This document shows positions 45,531 through 57,887 of a stretch of DNA of 64,000 nucleotides, piece after piece (positions within the stretch are counted from its first letter, which is position 1; each line of letters starts with the position of its first letter). This DNA comes from Atherix ibis (Eukaryota; Arthropoda; Insecta; Diptera; Athericidae), in NCBI GenBank assembly GCA_958298945.1, contig OY282606.1, forward strand, positions 45,335,920-45,399,919. The letters are read 5' to 3'. The notes beneath the pieces are model-generated. The model was not told the DNA's origin. It made no database searches and worked only from the letters and a program-made list of their open reading frames with translations. The position numbers and the translations under genes are program-made.

Positions 45531-46723
45531 CGAAGGGTATAAGTTTAAATCCGCTGATTTTAAGTAAAAAAAACACAAACTTTTTTCATAGAAAGCAAAA
45601 ACAAATTTATTCAAACTACTTGAATTCCTTCTCTTTTGAGGCAAACCACTCAACAAGCCATTTTTGGAAGTCTTCGTAAGAATCGAAGTGCTGTTCAGCG
45701 AGCGCGTGGCCCATCGACGAAAACAGGTGGTAGTCGGAAGAGGCCACGACGAAAACAGGTGGTAGTCGGGGTGGGGTACCACCTCCCAGTTGAGTGTGCG
45801 ATGGTGCGTTGTCGTGGAGAAAAATCAGCTTGTCATATCTTTGTTGATAATCCATCATTTTTTCACGCAGAGCACGGTGCGATTTGATCAGTTGTGGTAG
45901 CGATGGGCATTGACAGTTTCGTCAGATTTCAACATTTTATAGTAAACTATACCCTGCTGATCCCATTAAACGCACAGCATCGTCTTCCGTCCAAAGCAAT
46001 TTGGTCTTGGGGAAGATGTTGTTGGTTGGCCGGGATCAACTCACGATTTCTTGCATTGAGGATTCTCGAAATATATTCACTTTTCATCGCCTGTCACAAT
46101 CCGATGCAGGAACGACTTTCTTTTTTGTCTGGCGAGCAAGATTTCGCATGTGTTTTGGCGTCGCTCCATCTGCTTATCGTTCAATTCATGCGGCACCCAT
46201 TTTCCAATATTTTCAATATTCCACATGGCACGCAGATGCATGGAAATGGCTGGTTGAGTAACACCTAATTGCTACGCAAGCATTTTTTGGGATTGGGTAT
46301 CGTCTTCGTCCAAAAGAGCCTGAAATTGATGGTCCTCAACCTTCCTAGGTCGATTTTCACGCTTCTTGTCGCACAAGTCAAAATTGCCGTCTTTGAACCG
46401 ATGAAAGCAATCTTGGCACGTTGTTTCCGATTAAGCACTGTCACCATAGGCCTCTATAAGCATTCGATGCGATTCAGCAGCCGATTTCTTCAAATTGAAG
46501 CAGAACATCAGAGCTTTCCTCATATGCTCTTTTTCTGGCACAAAACTAGACATGATTACGAAAGGAAAAATGTATGTTATTGTACGAAATTGTTGACAAT
46601 GTGCACTGATTAATGTTGACAGATATCAAACTCATAAAAAAAATTATGGCGTGCCCATGGTAGCTTAAAATGCTCAATCACGCCATCTATGACCAAACAG
46701 CGGATTTAAGCTTATACACCTGG
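45531..46723 (-). mobile_element. Mos1-like (mauritiana-type) mariner relic
   Basis: Terminal repeats: cgaagggtataagtttaaat (left) against ccaggtgtataagcttaaat (right, inverted). They match at 22 of 26 positions, TA at the left. Minus-strand pieces follow the Mos1 layout: SSFVPEKEHMRKALMFCFNLKKSAAESHRML near 46,500, FKDGNFDLCDKKR, WVPHELNDKQMERRQNTCEILLARQKRKSFLHRIVTGDEKYI (first Asp kept), LIFLHDNAPSHT (second Asp), then SSDYHLFSSMGHALAEQHFDSYEDFQKWL (third Asp) and FASKEKEF. The central block is deleted and an internal piece (gaaaacaggtggtagtcgg) is duplicated near 45,720-45,770. Length 1,193 bp, short of the usual about 1,280. Confidence 0.92.
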
Positions 46724-46729
46724 TTTGTC

Positions 46730-48975
46730 TAGTAAATTGCTTTTTAAAAATGTATTTTTTAATTTTCCCAAAAATCTTGAATGTAAATTGATATAAAAAA
46801 TTTTCTAAATAAAAACAAGTTAAAATAAGAGAGTATTAATATCATTTTTGGAATTTTTTTTTTCAAAATATAAATTTTTATATCAACATTTTAAATTATT
46901 TGCTCCATTTAATTATAAAAAAAATTCACATAATTAATATCTGTTAATAAGAGTATATCGAATAAATATTGATAAAATTTTAGGTAATTTTTTTAAAATA
47001 AATATTCTCTATTTAAAATAAGTATTTTTAAAAATAAACATTCCAAAATATTGTATTTTTCGATGCAAAGAAATATAAAATTCTCAAGCTTTTCAAGGAT
47101 TATTGATTTTTTTTATTTTCAAATTCTATCTTTTAAAGATAATAAAAAAAATATTTTTTTCATATAAATTTATTTATCTTTCGTAAGTTTTAGCATAGAA
47201 ATATTTTGTATATACAATAAATAATGATTATGAATATTATTCAATTAAAACCTACAAAAATGGCAAAGTTCTATTGATAAGGGAAAAATATTTTAATTAC
47301 ATTTTGACGTCGATTTAAGTTGTAATAATAAAAATAATTTTTGTTTTAATGCTATATTATAATATATAAAATTATGAAAAGTTCTTACAATCTGAAAAGT
47401 ATGCGAACCATTTTTATTTCCTTTTAAATTGTCATTTTATGAAAACGTAATGATCCAATTAATATTTTGCCAAATGTTAAAGAAAGAAAAATAAACGGAA
47501 AAAGAAAACAAATACAGATTAATTTTAGGAAAAATACCCAACATGGAGCAATTATTTCACCACTCTGGGTGGAATGTTTTTATAGTCACTTAGCGGTTAA
47601 ATATTACCACCACCGTCGATGCCATCAAGAAATAAAATATCCCCTTGAACAGTTTAATAAAAACTTTTGCACACATTCATCATTCGCCCTCTTTTATATG
47701 TCGGACAGGCATTTATTAATTTCAGCCATAAAAGCATAATTGCCATAGAGCAGTAAGTTTGGTGTTTGAAATCAGATCCTTCCACACCCATTGAATAGCT
47801 TTGAAAAGTAGGTCCTTGGTAGACACGCATATACACTCACTCAATCCTGTTTGCTAACAAATTTTTATTATTTCCTCTTATAATATGACTTTACGAACTG
47901 TTCTGAACAATCAACATGAAAGGGTGACTACCGACCACTTATTAGTAACTATTGGTTGCCAACAGCTACCACCTTTGTTAACCCTTCTTGCCATCTTTTT
48001 GCCGGCACTTTTTATAAAAAAATATTAATAATAATAGACATCACTTTTTTTTAAAAATAAAATCGATGAATTCTTACACGTTCTTCACCTCAATTAAGGA
48101 ATTTTCTACTTCAAAAGAATATTATCTTAAATATACTTTTTAGTTTAAGAAACGTTCTCCCCTTATTTGACAGAAATTTATAATGATTAAAGTTGAACAT
48201 TTAAAAAAAAAGATTTAACTACAAAAAAAGAATTGAAATTCTAAGGACTTTAAAAATATAGAAAAATATAAAGCAAAGAATAATCTCTCGATAATGGAAA
48301 CTGATATTCTTTAAAAAAATATTAAATATCAAAAATTTAGAATTTTAAATTTAGTGAGAAAAATGTCACCTTTAATTTCATACAAAAATTTCGGACTTTC
48401 TAATATATTTAATATAATAGAAGCCTATATAAGACGTTCAATAGGTATAATGTTGTCAAAAATTACTTTTTCAACAACAAAAAATAGTACAAAAATTCCA
48501 GTGTTAATATTATTTCTATGAATTATAAAAAAGAAAGATAATTTAAATTTTTTACTATTAAAGCATTTTATATTCTTAAGAAAAGTTTTTGATATTCTGA
48601 AATTTTCCTGACATCTTGTTTGAAATTCAAACTAATTTAAAATTAGAAAGAAGATAATATTCTAATATTCTTGTACAATAAAATATTCACTTATGAGACT
48701 GTAAACGTAAACAAAGCCAATGTCTTGAAGACTTTTAATGCCTTATATTAAAATGCAATACCTAAAAATAAAAATTAAGTAATTTTTGTTTATTTAAAAT
48801 ATTTTTTTTTTTAGAGAAAATTTCAGTTCAAATTTATCAAAACATAAATTTTTAGCACACATTTTTTACTATAATAATAATTTCGAGAGAAGTGGTAAAA
48901 ACATTTAATTTAGGAATTCAGTCATACACATAGTTATGAAAGCAATAAATTCTGAATTTTTTATAATTCAATATA
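46730..48975. other. AT-rich non-genic DNA with one higher-complexity island
   Basis: Mostly featureless. About 47,550-47,840 is less AT-rich and of higher complexity. It has open frames on both strands, neither recognised, and contains ccataaaagcataattgcca-like homeodomain-type words. It could be a conserved non-coding element or a diverged exon. No family evidence. Confidence 0.35.
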
Positions 48976-48981
48976 AATTAA

Positions 48982-50264
48982 CGAGGGTCATTCAACAAGT
49001 ACTTACCCTTACCGCCCGATGGAATTGCTGTCACAAAAGAAATTTACCATCGTGCAGTACATTCTTTTAGCAGCCTACTGTCAAAGTTTCAGTCGATTCC
49101 CTTTAGTAGTTTTGTTTTGAGAGCCTTTGAAAGCGAGCGTGTCGGTCGGTTGCACAAAAATGGAAAAAGAACAATATCGTTCGGTGATTAGATTCTTGTT
49201 TTTGGAAGGGAAAACGCGCAGCGAAATCAAAGATCGCTTGGATGCTGTGTACGGTGACTCTTCTCCTTCGATGGCGACCGTCAAGAATTGGTTCAACGAG
49301 TTTGTTCGTGGCCGCACGTCGATTTTTGATGAGCCACGTCCAGGTGCCCCGAAAACGGCTACTACGGAGGAAAACGTTAAAAAAGTCCACGATCTCGTAT
49401 TGGCAGACCGTCGATTGAAGGTTCACGAGATAGCTGAGACTGTGGGCATCGCAGTAGGAACGGTGCATCATATTCTACACGAAGAACTGGGCATGAGAAA
49501 GCTGTCGGCGCGATGGGTGCCGCGTTTGCTCACACCGTAAAACAAGCGCAACCGTGAGACCACATCGGCGACGTGTTTGGCGGTGTTTCAGCGCAATCCA
49601 GCGGAGTTCTTGCGTCGTTTCGTGACCGTCGACGAAACATGGATTCACTGGTACACACCAGAGACCAAGGAACAGTCGAAACAGTGCACTTCACCCGGCG
49701 AACGTGCTCCGAAGAAGGCGAGGACTGTTCGATCGGCCGGAAAGGTGATGGCCACCGTTTTCTGGGATTCACAAGGTATGATCTACATCGATTACCTCGA
49801 GAAGGGTAAAACAATCACGGGGCGCTACTATGCTGACTCATTGGGCCGATTTGACGTCGAATTGAAGAAAAAGCGGCCCCGCTTTGCGAAGAAAAAAGTG
49901 CTGTTCCACCACGACAACGCGCCGGCTCACACATCCGCCGTCGCCATGGCCAAATTGGTCGAATTGCGCTACGAATTGCTGCCTTATCCACCGTACTCTC
50001 CAGATTTGGCCTCCTGTGACTACTTTTTGTGTCCAAACCTGAAAAAATTACTCGCCGAGAATAGATTTGGGTCGAATGAGGAGGTCATCGTCGCCACGGA
50101 GGCCTATTTTGCTTCCCTCGAGAAAATGTATTTTTTGGACAAGTTAAAAAAGTTAGAGCATCGCTGGGCCGAGCTTGAAGGAGATTATGTGGAAAAATAT
50201 ATTGCCACCTTTCCAAAATTTTCGTTTTTCTTTTGTAGGTTAAGTACTTGTTGAATGACCCTCG
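48982..50264 (+). mobile_element. Mariner (family L), best-preserved element in the window
   Basis: Inverted terminal repeats cgagggtcattcaacaagta and tacttgttgaatgaccctcg appear perfect over 20 bp. Length about 1.28 kb is typical of full-length mariner. It contains the transposase gene described separately. The composition is strikingly GC-richer than its surroundings, suggesting a recent arrival. A deleted relative is at 5,072-5,818. Confidence 0.93.
49160..50254 (+). pseudogene. Mariner transposase with a single in-frame stop
   Basis: DD34D transposase starting MEKEQYRSVIRFLFLEGKTR. It has both helix-turn-helix parts (VKNWFNEFVRGRTS; LKVHEIAETVGIAVGTVHHIL), the WVPRLL linker at 49,515, VDETWIHWYTPET (first Asp), KVMATVFWDSQG, KTITGRYYADSLGRFD, VLFHHDNAPAHT (second Asp) and PPYSPDLASCDYF (third Asp). 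TAA at 49,538-49,540 interrupts the codon series right after LLTP; the frame continues unchanged beyond it. Near the C-terminus three codons are missing (HRWAELEGDYVEK where relatives have HRWAKCIELEGDYVEK), and the usual stop after YVEK is lost, so the frame reads on into the right terminal repeat and ends at 50,254. Not functional as read, but little decayed. Confidence 0.92.
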
Positions 50265-50339
50265 TAACATAACATTCCACCATACACCAATGTCGAGTTG
50301 GTGATTATACTGCGTCATCTTTTGAGCAAGAGAATAACT

Positions 50340-50580
50340 ATCAAAGTGTCTTCCTAGACATTCCTTGCCTCTTTTGATCTATTTGAGTATGCTTGACTGC
50401 TCTAGAAACCTAAAACTGGTGTTCCTCAAGGTAGCATCCTTAGGCAAAAGCCATAATGTATTCATAATGTTAAAGATTATATCCTAATGGCCGAATATAC
50501 CAATAATATAGCCGTTTTGATAGCTATTCAAGATCATCACCTTATTTCTACAATGCTTTAAGAATACATCCTAAAACTCC
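50340..50580 (+). mobile_element. Jockey-clade reverse transcriptase fragment
   Basis: The plus strand reads PKTGVPQGSIL near 50,407-50,440, followed by MAEYTNNIAVLIAIQDHH (50,488-50,540), which fits 'TFADDTAILAxxxDH' with the catalytic YADD replaced by EYTN, and LQDCL. Short and decayed. Confidence 0.65.
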
Positions 50581-50599
50581 AAGATTGTTTAACGTAACG

Positions 50600-52370
50600 G
50601 AAAAGTAAAGTACATGAGGGTAAAGTACATGAGGGTGAGCATCCGACATATGGTATAGCTATCCAAAATCGTCGATATCATATGCAAGTATTTTAAGTGC
50701 CAAAGTTTGACATCAAACTCTTACAAATGCCCTTGTAATCGTCCGCTCCACCGAAAGAGGGTGGAATATACTCGTATCAATCAAATCACCAATTGATACA
50801 TTGCAACAGAAACTTATTACCGATCACTGTTGAGCTTTCTTGATTCAAAATGTTTCATCAGCAATTTTATGATCAAATAGAAAAAGATGTTAGCACAAGC
50901 AGTCAGCAATTGGAGGTGGTAAAAGACTTGCTTTTTTGAGGACCGGTTGAACAAATGCTGTTTACCATCTACTTGGAAAATTTGCAAAATAAAAGAATAG
51001 ATCGAAAATGTATGAATGTTTTTGCCAGCGTGGAAAAACACCTTTTCAAAACAATAGGTGATATACCATCCCCTCCTTATTGAAAATAGTTTGTACTCTT
51101 TCTCTGACACTATTTATGGTCAACCCTTAGGTTAAAAAATACCTGGATGGGCCCGTATCGCATATGTATATGTTACACAATTTTGTGGCACAATTATTGC
51201 CGAAGCGGCTAGAAATGGCAATTATGATATAGTTTTGTGTAGATTTTTTTATGTAGACATGACACCCACTGTCATCTAGTTTTCGTAATATAAATTTATT
51301 CACAAATTGGAAACAAAAATACAATTTAAACACAACGATAGGCAATTTTTATTTTTTGTACAATCTTTTGATATGAAATGGAATTCTATTTTAGGTTTAT
51401 TATTCATTTTGTAAATATCAATCAAATATAGTGCGCCTCAATTTTGTAGACTTTCGGAGAGTTTTAAAACACGCCATTCTCCATAAAAGTGATAACATAA
51501 TACGAAGTTTTTATTTCAGAAAATTAAGTGTTTTATAAAGCGTGGCCAGGAATTCGACAAATTGAGGAAACCGGGAATTTCTTTATTTTGGTAAGTTGCC
51601 ATCTTCATTTTTACTAAACAAAATAACAAAAATTTAGTTTGTGATGTGCCTAAATGCCTTTTAGTAAATTATTTTATACAAAAATGGGTCAAAAAGTGAA
51701 AAGTTTGGCATTCAATAAATTTAAATAAATGCGACGTTGACAGTTCAATGTTTATCAGAAAATAGTTCACTGCCGGTGTAAGTAAAGTGTGCTTAAGAAA
51801 GTTTAAGGGAACGATTTTTTTAGTTCCATTCGGTAGGCTTATTATTTAAATAAATTTGTTTGCATTTGTGGTTTTGTTTGCTCTAATAGACCAAATTATA
51901 ATTCATTTATTAAATAATATTGTTTTCTTTTATTTAGAATATTAGTTATTAATTATTTAAGTACATATTAAATTAATTTTTTTATCTTGTAATTTTGTTT
52001 TAAAGCATTTTCATATAATCAAATAACTTGTAATTTATATTTTTATGTACTCTTCCACACTTTATAATTATATTTTAATAAATAATATATAGAGAAATAA
52101 ATAAATAAATAATATATTAAAATAGAATACTGTGTTTTATTGCATATTTACAAAACTAATTCTATCAAACAACAAAGCCCCAATATTAAAAAATCTATTT
52201 GTTTACGCATAAATGACATCATATGAAAATGGTTTTAAACGAACCGCTTCAATCGCATATTGAAGTTTAAAATTGTCCCCAAATGATTTACGCCATTTCT
52301 GTTATTTTGCATGTGTATGCGTTCTACGAATGTGTTGCCAACAAAATTGTGCAACAATTTTTGTGTAGAG
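50600..52370. other. Non-genic DNA, nothing firmly recognised
   Basis: Overlapping minus-strand frames at 50,817-51,110 and 51,127-51,345 have no family signal. A GTAAGT-type word near 51,778 and the AT-rich 51,840-52,130 give no gene structure. Confidence 0.4.
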
Positions 52371-52389
52371 GGCTATCCAGTTCACCTAT

Positions 52390-52870
52390 AATCGAAGGGT
52401 CAACCTAATCAATCTAGTCACGTTTTTTTTGCGATGCCAAACTCTCTTATGGATGTGTGGAGTTTTGCCTTGGCTATCATAAATGGCTTTAAAGTGGATC
52501 TGTTGATCATATTCTAACAGTTTTTGCATCGACTACGGCAGAGAGAAGATCTGATCCTGGAGTGTTACTAGTTTTCCTGGAATCAACCCTATAACCTCTA
52601 TAATTCCTACATTCTGTGATATCTCCTTTTTTGAGTTAATTAAAATGTTCCTCCCATCGCCTTAATATACTTATTTTTCCGGAAATCAGATTATCTTCTT
52701 TTATGCGTAAGCTTTATTTTTCTATTTCATAGACTTTTTCGTGCTCGCAGAATTTTTTATAGTCGGTGAATCCTCTTCTCTACTCTTTGCAATTCATTAT
52801 ACTTCTATAGGCCATTTTGCTAGCGTAAAATAATATCTCTTCAAATTATGAGAGATATATCGGCTGAACC
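52390..52870 (-). mobile_element. RTE-clade relic, start of reverse transcriptase
   Basis: Minus-strand pieces in order: AYRSIMNCKE and YKKFCEHEKVYEIE (RTE linker), ISILRRWEEHF (compare 'ILxRWxEYF'), LKKGDITECRNYRGYR (RTE 'KKGDxxxCxNYRGISL') and, after a deletion, RQSMQKLLEYDQQIHFKAIYDS, which closely resembles RQSVEKLQEYDQQIH at 36.2 kb. Frameshifted several times. Sequence to about 53,150 may be decayed upstream parts. Confidence 0.65.
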
Positions 52871-52899
52871 AGTAAATTTCTGTATTTACAAGATCCTAA

Positions 52900-55130
52900 A
52901 ATACTCGTTCTACTATACAAGTACGAAAATGAATTAACCCCATGGAAAAATATTAGCGGCTATAATATTGCAAACGCAAGGCACAATCTGTGCTGAATTT
53001 TAGTTCCAAATAAGTCTTCCAATTACCGTCGAATCTGCAAAGCTGTCGATACTCGTTTCTAAGTACGTCATAATTTGATACACCACGGATTCAATTATCA
53101 TCGGTAATCTTACCCAGAATCTTGTTCACCCATTGTCGATTGAAACAAAATTTTTTAAATAGTTAAGTATCACTCTTCTCTCATTGCTCCTATAATTTGC
53201 TTATTAAATGTATCAAGTTTATTTGTTATATATTGAAGTTATAAATACTATACAATATAAAATTAAATGAACAGCTAAGATCCAATATTATCATTTAAAA
53301 TTATTTCTTCCTTAATTATACGACCGTTTCCTACTTAATGAAAAAATAAGTTTTTTTAAGTAAAACTATTAAAAATACTAATAAAATAAATAAAATCACT
53401 TAAAAATTCTTTAATATTTTTTTTTTCTGAAAATGGAATTGCAAAAGTCTTAATAACTCTCAATTTAAAAATATTTTTTTCCTAAAATGTCTACCTACAC
53501 GTAAAACATTAAAATATTTCGAATACTAGAGTATAGAAAAATAGTTTTATTAAGAAATATTTTATTAACAAACTATGACATTACCTAATTTTCATTTATT
53601 CAAATCCTAAAGTAAATTATCATGTTTACCAGTAAATTATCATGTATATTATTAATATAATATAGACTTTATTAAATAATTGCTCCTTTTATACAAACAT
53701 GTGTATTTATGGGTAAACAAACTCCAATAAATAGAATAGTAGTCATAAAATATTCCTCTTTCAGTAAAGCACCGACCATACTTGCCATTAAATCACTTTA
53801 AATGGCAATCTTTAATGATAGTAAATTATGGTCATACATTCAATACTTTGTAGTAAGTAGAATGGTAAATAATAAAAATAAAAACCAATTCAATTTTATT
53901 AGTGTTAAATCTTAATTATTGTGAATGCAATAAACTAATAAATAATGGAATGAATATGCAAGTAGTTTAACAAATTATTCGAAATAAAAATCAATGTTTT
54001 AACTAATAAGAATTGCCATTTTTCGTATTTTTCCTTAGTTATGGACATCTACGAGTACATCAATAAGAATTAAGATTCAACGATTAAATTATATATTGTA
54101 CTATTTGTAGAAATTGCATAATTTCGAAGTTTACAATTTGCTAATAATAAAAAGAATGTACTTGTATAATTGAGAAGGTTTGATCACCCGTACACAGGGT
54201 ATTATTTTTTATGATAACTCATAACGTAGTAATTGTGTGACTAGCATAAATGTCGTCATCATCGCTAAATTGACATAGAAAATGAACAAATGACTATGAC
54301 TTAGTATATTATTATAAATATACAGACACAATGTGATAGGTGCACATGTACACATGTACTTGTATGTAATCATAGATATAAATACAAATAATCCTAGACA
54401 TGGTCGATAGTATTAGCCATGGCGGCGACATCAACAAGAAGCATCCTGCTGGTAACATAAATTGCAATTTTCTATGTCATCGTTTTTCTGAAGAAATAGA
54501 TGGAAAAATCAGTGAATGGTAATTATTAAAAGAATGTCTTCCCTTATCAAAAAAAAAAAAATAATCAAAAATATTAGAAAAAGAATTTTATACGAAAATA
54601 AATCTCCGGAAATTTATTATGTACACGCCACCCTAAGTACTTTATTCACAATACTTATTGGAACTTAAATAAGAAATATAACTTTTTAAAGATCAATATA
54701 ATTAATGATTCTATTCAATAAGCTTATTTCTATAATAACCTGGAGCTTATTGTATTGAAATCAAATTATGAACTTAAATTATATCATTTAAAAATTAAAT
54801 AAGTATTATGGCAGTACGATTGTACTCGTAGATACTAAAATTAATAACAACATTATACTCATGTAAAAGCGCTCCTTAATAATTAATTAAAAATTCAAGC
54901 TTCAGATTTTTTTATATTTCTTTATTCTTGTTCTATTATGTTAAAAATTAAAGTGAATTATTACATATTTTTTATGTATATAACTCACCAAGAAGCAAAA
55001 CAAAACTAACTATTCACTTAATAATGAGTCATCCACGAAGCAATAAATAAAAGTTGTCAATAACATCAAAATACCCTCCTAAGGAGTAATAATATTTTTT
55101 GTTATATTATGTAACTCTATTCCTTTTCTA
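52900..55130. other. AT-rich non-genic DNA
   Basis: No gene called. Around 54,400-54,460 a less AT-rich patch holds ccatggcggcgacatcaac and, 35 bp on, ctgctggtaaca. That would read as an ATG with a good context, ten codons and a GT donor. It could be a short first exon, but nothing downstream confirms it. Confidence 0.4.
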
Positions 55131-55149
55131 ACATACTTTCCAACCTCTC

Positions 55150-56890
55150 ATAATTGGCAATTATTACAATGACACCTGAGCCCAATAAGCCAGTAAACTA
55201 TCCTGCTTCGTTCAGACCCGTAAGTCTCCTTCTACTCATTAGCAAAAATCTCTATAAATAATTCCTCAACCGCATACATTCCTCCACCTCCCAACATACT
55301 CTTTGTGGCATCGAGCCATCGACTTCTTTTTTTGTTATTGTAAGGTCTCTATAACAAGCGCCAGAGGCCAATTTTGTAGCGCCACGACCACGAAACCATT
55401 TGGCCACAACATGTTACGTGTGGGATGATAATGACAGTTTATCTAGTGAAACTGGTCGAACATTAGTTGGAGGGAGTAATTAAACATAGTTAAATTCGGT
55501 GGAGAAAGTGAGTTTCCTTTATAAAATTAAAAAAAAGACTTGGGAAAGGAGTTGTCGAATTTAGAATCTCTACAATAGAAGGAGTCCTATTCAAAAACAA
55601 ATTCTGGATTTAGTGATATTTGCTTAAAATATGACGAATGGTGAGTAGAACGCCACAGGAATGACGTGAAGGAAGCAGTTGGTTATCTAGAATTTCGGAA
55701 TAGTTGTTAAGTAGACTGATTTTGCGATGTTAGGGTAATATGTGGGAAGAAATCGTCCACTTCCGAACCACTTTAGTTGTCCGAGCAGGGCTAAGGATGT
55801 TAAATACTATTTGGTAAGCAGATTGGTATTTTAATGGGAACAGAACGGTGGAATGACTCCTCCGCAAGCTGTTGATTTTCCTCCGCAAGCTGTTGAACAA
55901 TACGGTGGATTGACTCCTCCGCAAGCTGTTGATTTTCCTCCGAAAGTTATTGAACAATACGGTGGAATGACTCCCCGCGCATTTTCGAGGATACCAAAGT
56001 GGGTCACCGACTTCATTATATCCGTTTTAATAAAAAAAAATCATTATTCTGGTGTATTCTTAGATTAACATAAGTCAGGCTATTAACTGAGTCTGGTATC
56101 CGGGCTTACTGTAAAAACTCAAAAAGATCATTTATTCATCTATTACTTAGTACTTAAACTATTTTTTTCAAATAGCCAGTTTCAATCCAATAAACTTTGG
56201 AATATCTCTCCTTTATTTACTGGTGTTAAGCAGAGAAGTGTACGTGGCCCCATCTTCAATAAAAGTTATAGATCCGATATTCCAATATGACAACATCTTC
56301 TTTGTTACATATATACATGATATGGCTTGTCTTACATCTAGAAAAAATTTCGCGACATGATTTTTAACTGCTTTACCAAGTAGAGAATTAAAGTAAACAA
56401 ATCGACTCTATCCACATATATTTTACTCTTTGCCTTAAACCATGCTATATATCCTAATGGCAAGAATGTTCGGTACCTATAACTAAATTTAAACAAGCGC
56501 TTGACATAGAATCCACTTATAAGAATTTAACAGGCGATATCACTAACTATTTGGACGAATTTATAAATATTCTCAAGTTCTATATAGACGACAAAGTACC
56601 ATCATACACTTCACTACTGATACTAATATGAACTTACAGACACAATTCCGTGGCTGAACTTAGCCAAGTCCAATTCATATAGTCAAAAATAGTTTGTAAT
56701 AGTGCTACTTATTGTATCCTTTATATTCATAATGGAACTCTTCCTCGTTATAAAAACTTTCATTCTAGTATTTCCTTGTTCCAGAACTGTACTCATACTC
56801 CTTACCTCTAAACATACATCGACAACTCAAACATCTCACGAATTCTTAAAATATGAAATTTTTATCTCTACTCCTTATAATAATCTAGGA
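55150..56890 (+). mobile_element. Jockey-clade relic interrupted by a 0.6-kb insert
   Basis: Pieces in reverse-transcriptase order: PASFRPVSLLLLISKNLYK..LNRIHSS (55,200-55,290; compare 'SYRPISLLPxxSKxxEKLLLxRL'), then an unrelated stretch about 55,335-55,965, then RIPKWVTDFIISVLIKKNHYSGVFLD (55,990-56,065; compare 'HRxVxxIxxxLxxKxYCxAVFLD'), LVLKLFFSNSQFQ, FTGVKQRSVRGPIF (56,215-56,260), NIFFVTYIHDMACLTSRKN (catalytic YADD changed to YIHD) and a tail to about 56,890 with YIHNGTLPRY. Many stops. Confidence 0.75.
55852..55968 (+). repeat. 57-bp tandem repeat (minisatellite-like), two units
   Basis: Two consecutive 57-bp units (from atgactcctccgcaagctgt), each containing a smaller internal repeat cctccgcaagctgttga, followed by the start of a third (atgactcc). 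Translated on the plus strand the unit is (M/L)TPPQAVDFPP(Q/K)(A/V)(V/I)EQYGG, an unbroken 19-residue repeat running in frame into the reverse-transcriptase remnant. GC content is higher than the neighbourhood. Confidence 0.9.
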
Positions 56891-56968
56891 TAATTGATAC
56901 TGTTATCTAAATTTACTCATTTCTATTTTTGATTGTAAATATCTGTACAAGAATATTTAAGTACTGTA

Positions 56969-57869
56969 CGAGGTCTGTTCAAAAAGTATCACGAATTTTG
57001 AATTTCCGCGGGTTACGTATATTCGATTTTCGATTTTTTGCGGCGTTATATTGGTACTCATGTCTCTCACTTATGTCGCCAAGTTCGGCCATTTTGAATG
57101 TTCAGTTAATTTTTGACAGCTGCTTTGCTTGCACGTGTTTTCGCTCGTCTTCGATTTTTGCCTCAATTTCAACCAAAAAGAGCATCGCATTAATATTGCT
57201 AAGGAGCTGTTGGACTCTTTACGCGATGACCCAAATTTACTCCAGAGGGTCATAACTGGTGAGGAATCGTGGGTTTATGGTTATGACGTGGAAACCAAAG
57301 CTCAATCATCCCAATGGAAGCTGCCGCACGAGCCAAGACCGAAAAAAGCGCATCAAGTTCAGTCGAATGTGAAGGTTTTGCTTACAGTTTTCTTCAATTA
57401 CAGGGGCGTGGTACATGATGAGTTCTTGCCACAGGGTAGAACGGTCAATAAGGAATATTACCTGCAAGTTATGTGCAAGTTGCGCAAAGCAATCCGCCAG
57501 AAACCCCCTGATTTGTGGAAGAACAAAAATTGGCTTTTGCCATTTTTGGCCAAAAACAACACACTAATAATCCCGCAGCCACTGTATTCCCTAAATCTTG
57601 CCCCCTGTGACTTTTTAATATTCCCGAAACTGAAGAGCCCCATGAAAAGACGACGCTACGCTAAGATTGAGGAGAAGTGCTTCGAGGATTAAAGCTACGC
57701 TAAGATTGAATTATTTTTTGAAGTGCTTCGAGGATCGGAAAAAAAACGTTGGCACAAGTGTATAATATTTGGTGGGGATTACTTTGAAGGGAACAAAATA
57801 GATATTCATGAATAAATAAACAATTTTTGAAAAAACACAAAATTCGCGATACTTTTTGAACAGACCTCG
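56969..57869 (+). mobile_element. Family R mariner with good ends
   Basis: Flanked by TA. Ends cgaggtctgttcaaaaagta and tactttttgaacagacctcg are perfect 20-bp inverted repeats. Longest family R transposase remnant: NFNQKEHRINIAKELLDSLRDDPNLLQRVITGEESWVYGYDVETKAQSSQW (first acidic residue in GEESW instead of GDESW), KVLLTVFFNYRGVVHDEFLPQGRTVNKEYYLQVM, RQKPPDLWKNKNWLL joined to PFLAKNNTL (second catalytic block lost), LAPCDFLIFPKLKSPMKRRRYA. A duplicated piece then follows (ctacgctaagattga occurs twice). The N-terminal DNA-binding domain is deleted. Confidence 0.92.
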
Positions 57870-57887
57870 TATAAGCTCCTAGGCATG

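Noticed and set aside
45636..46613. Several plus-strand frames of 80-124 codons
   Set aside because: Antisense shadows of the Mos1-like transposase remnant on the minus strand.
49530..50318. Minus-strand frames opposite the family L mariner
   Set aside because: Arise from the GC-richer transposase gene; the sense strand has clear transposase motifs.
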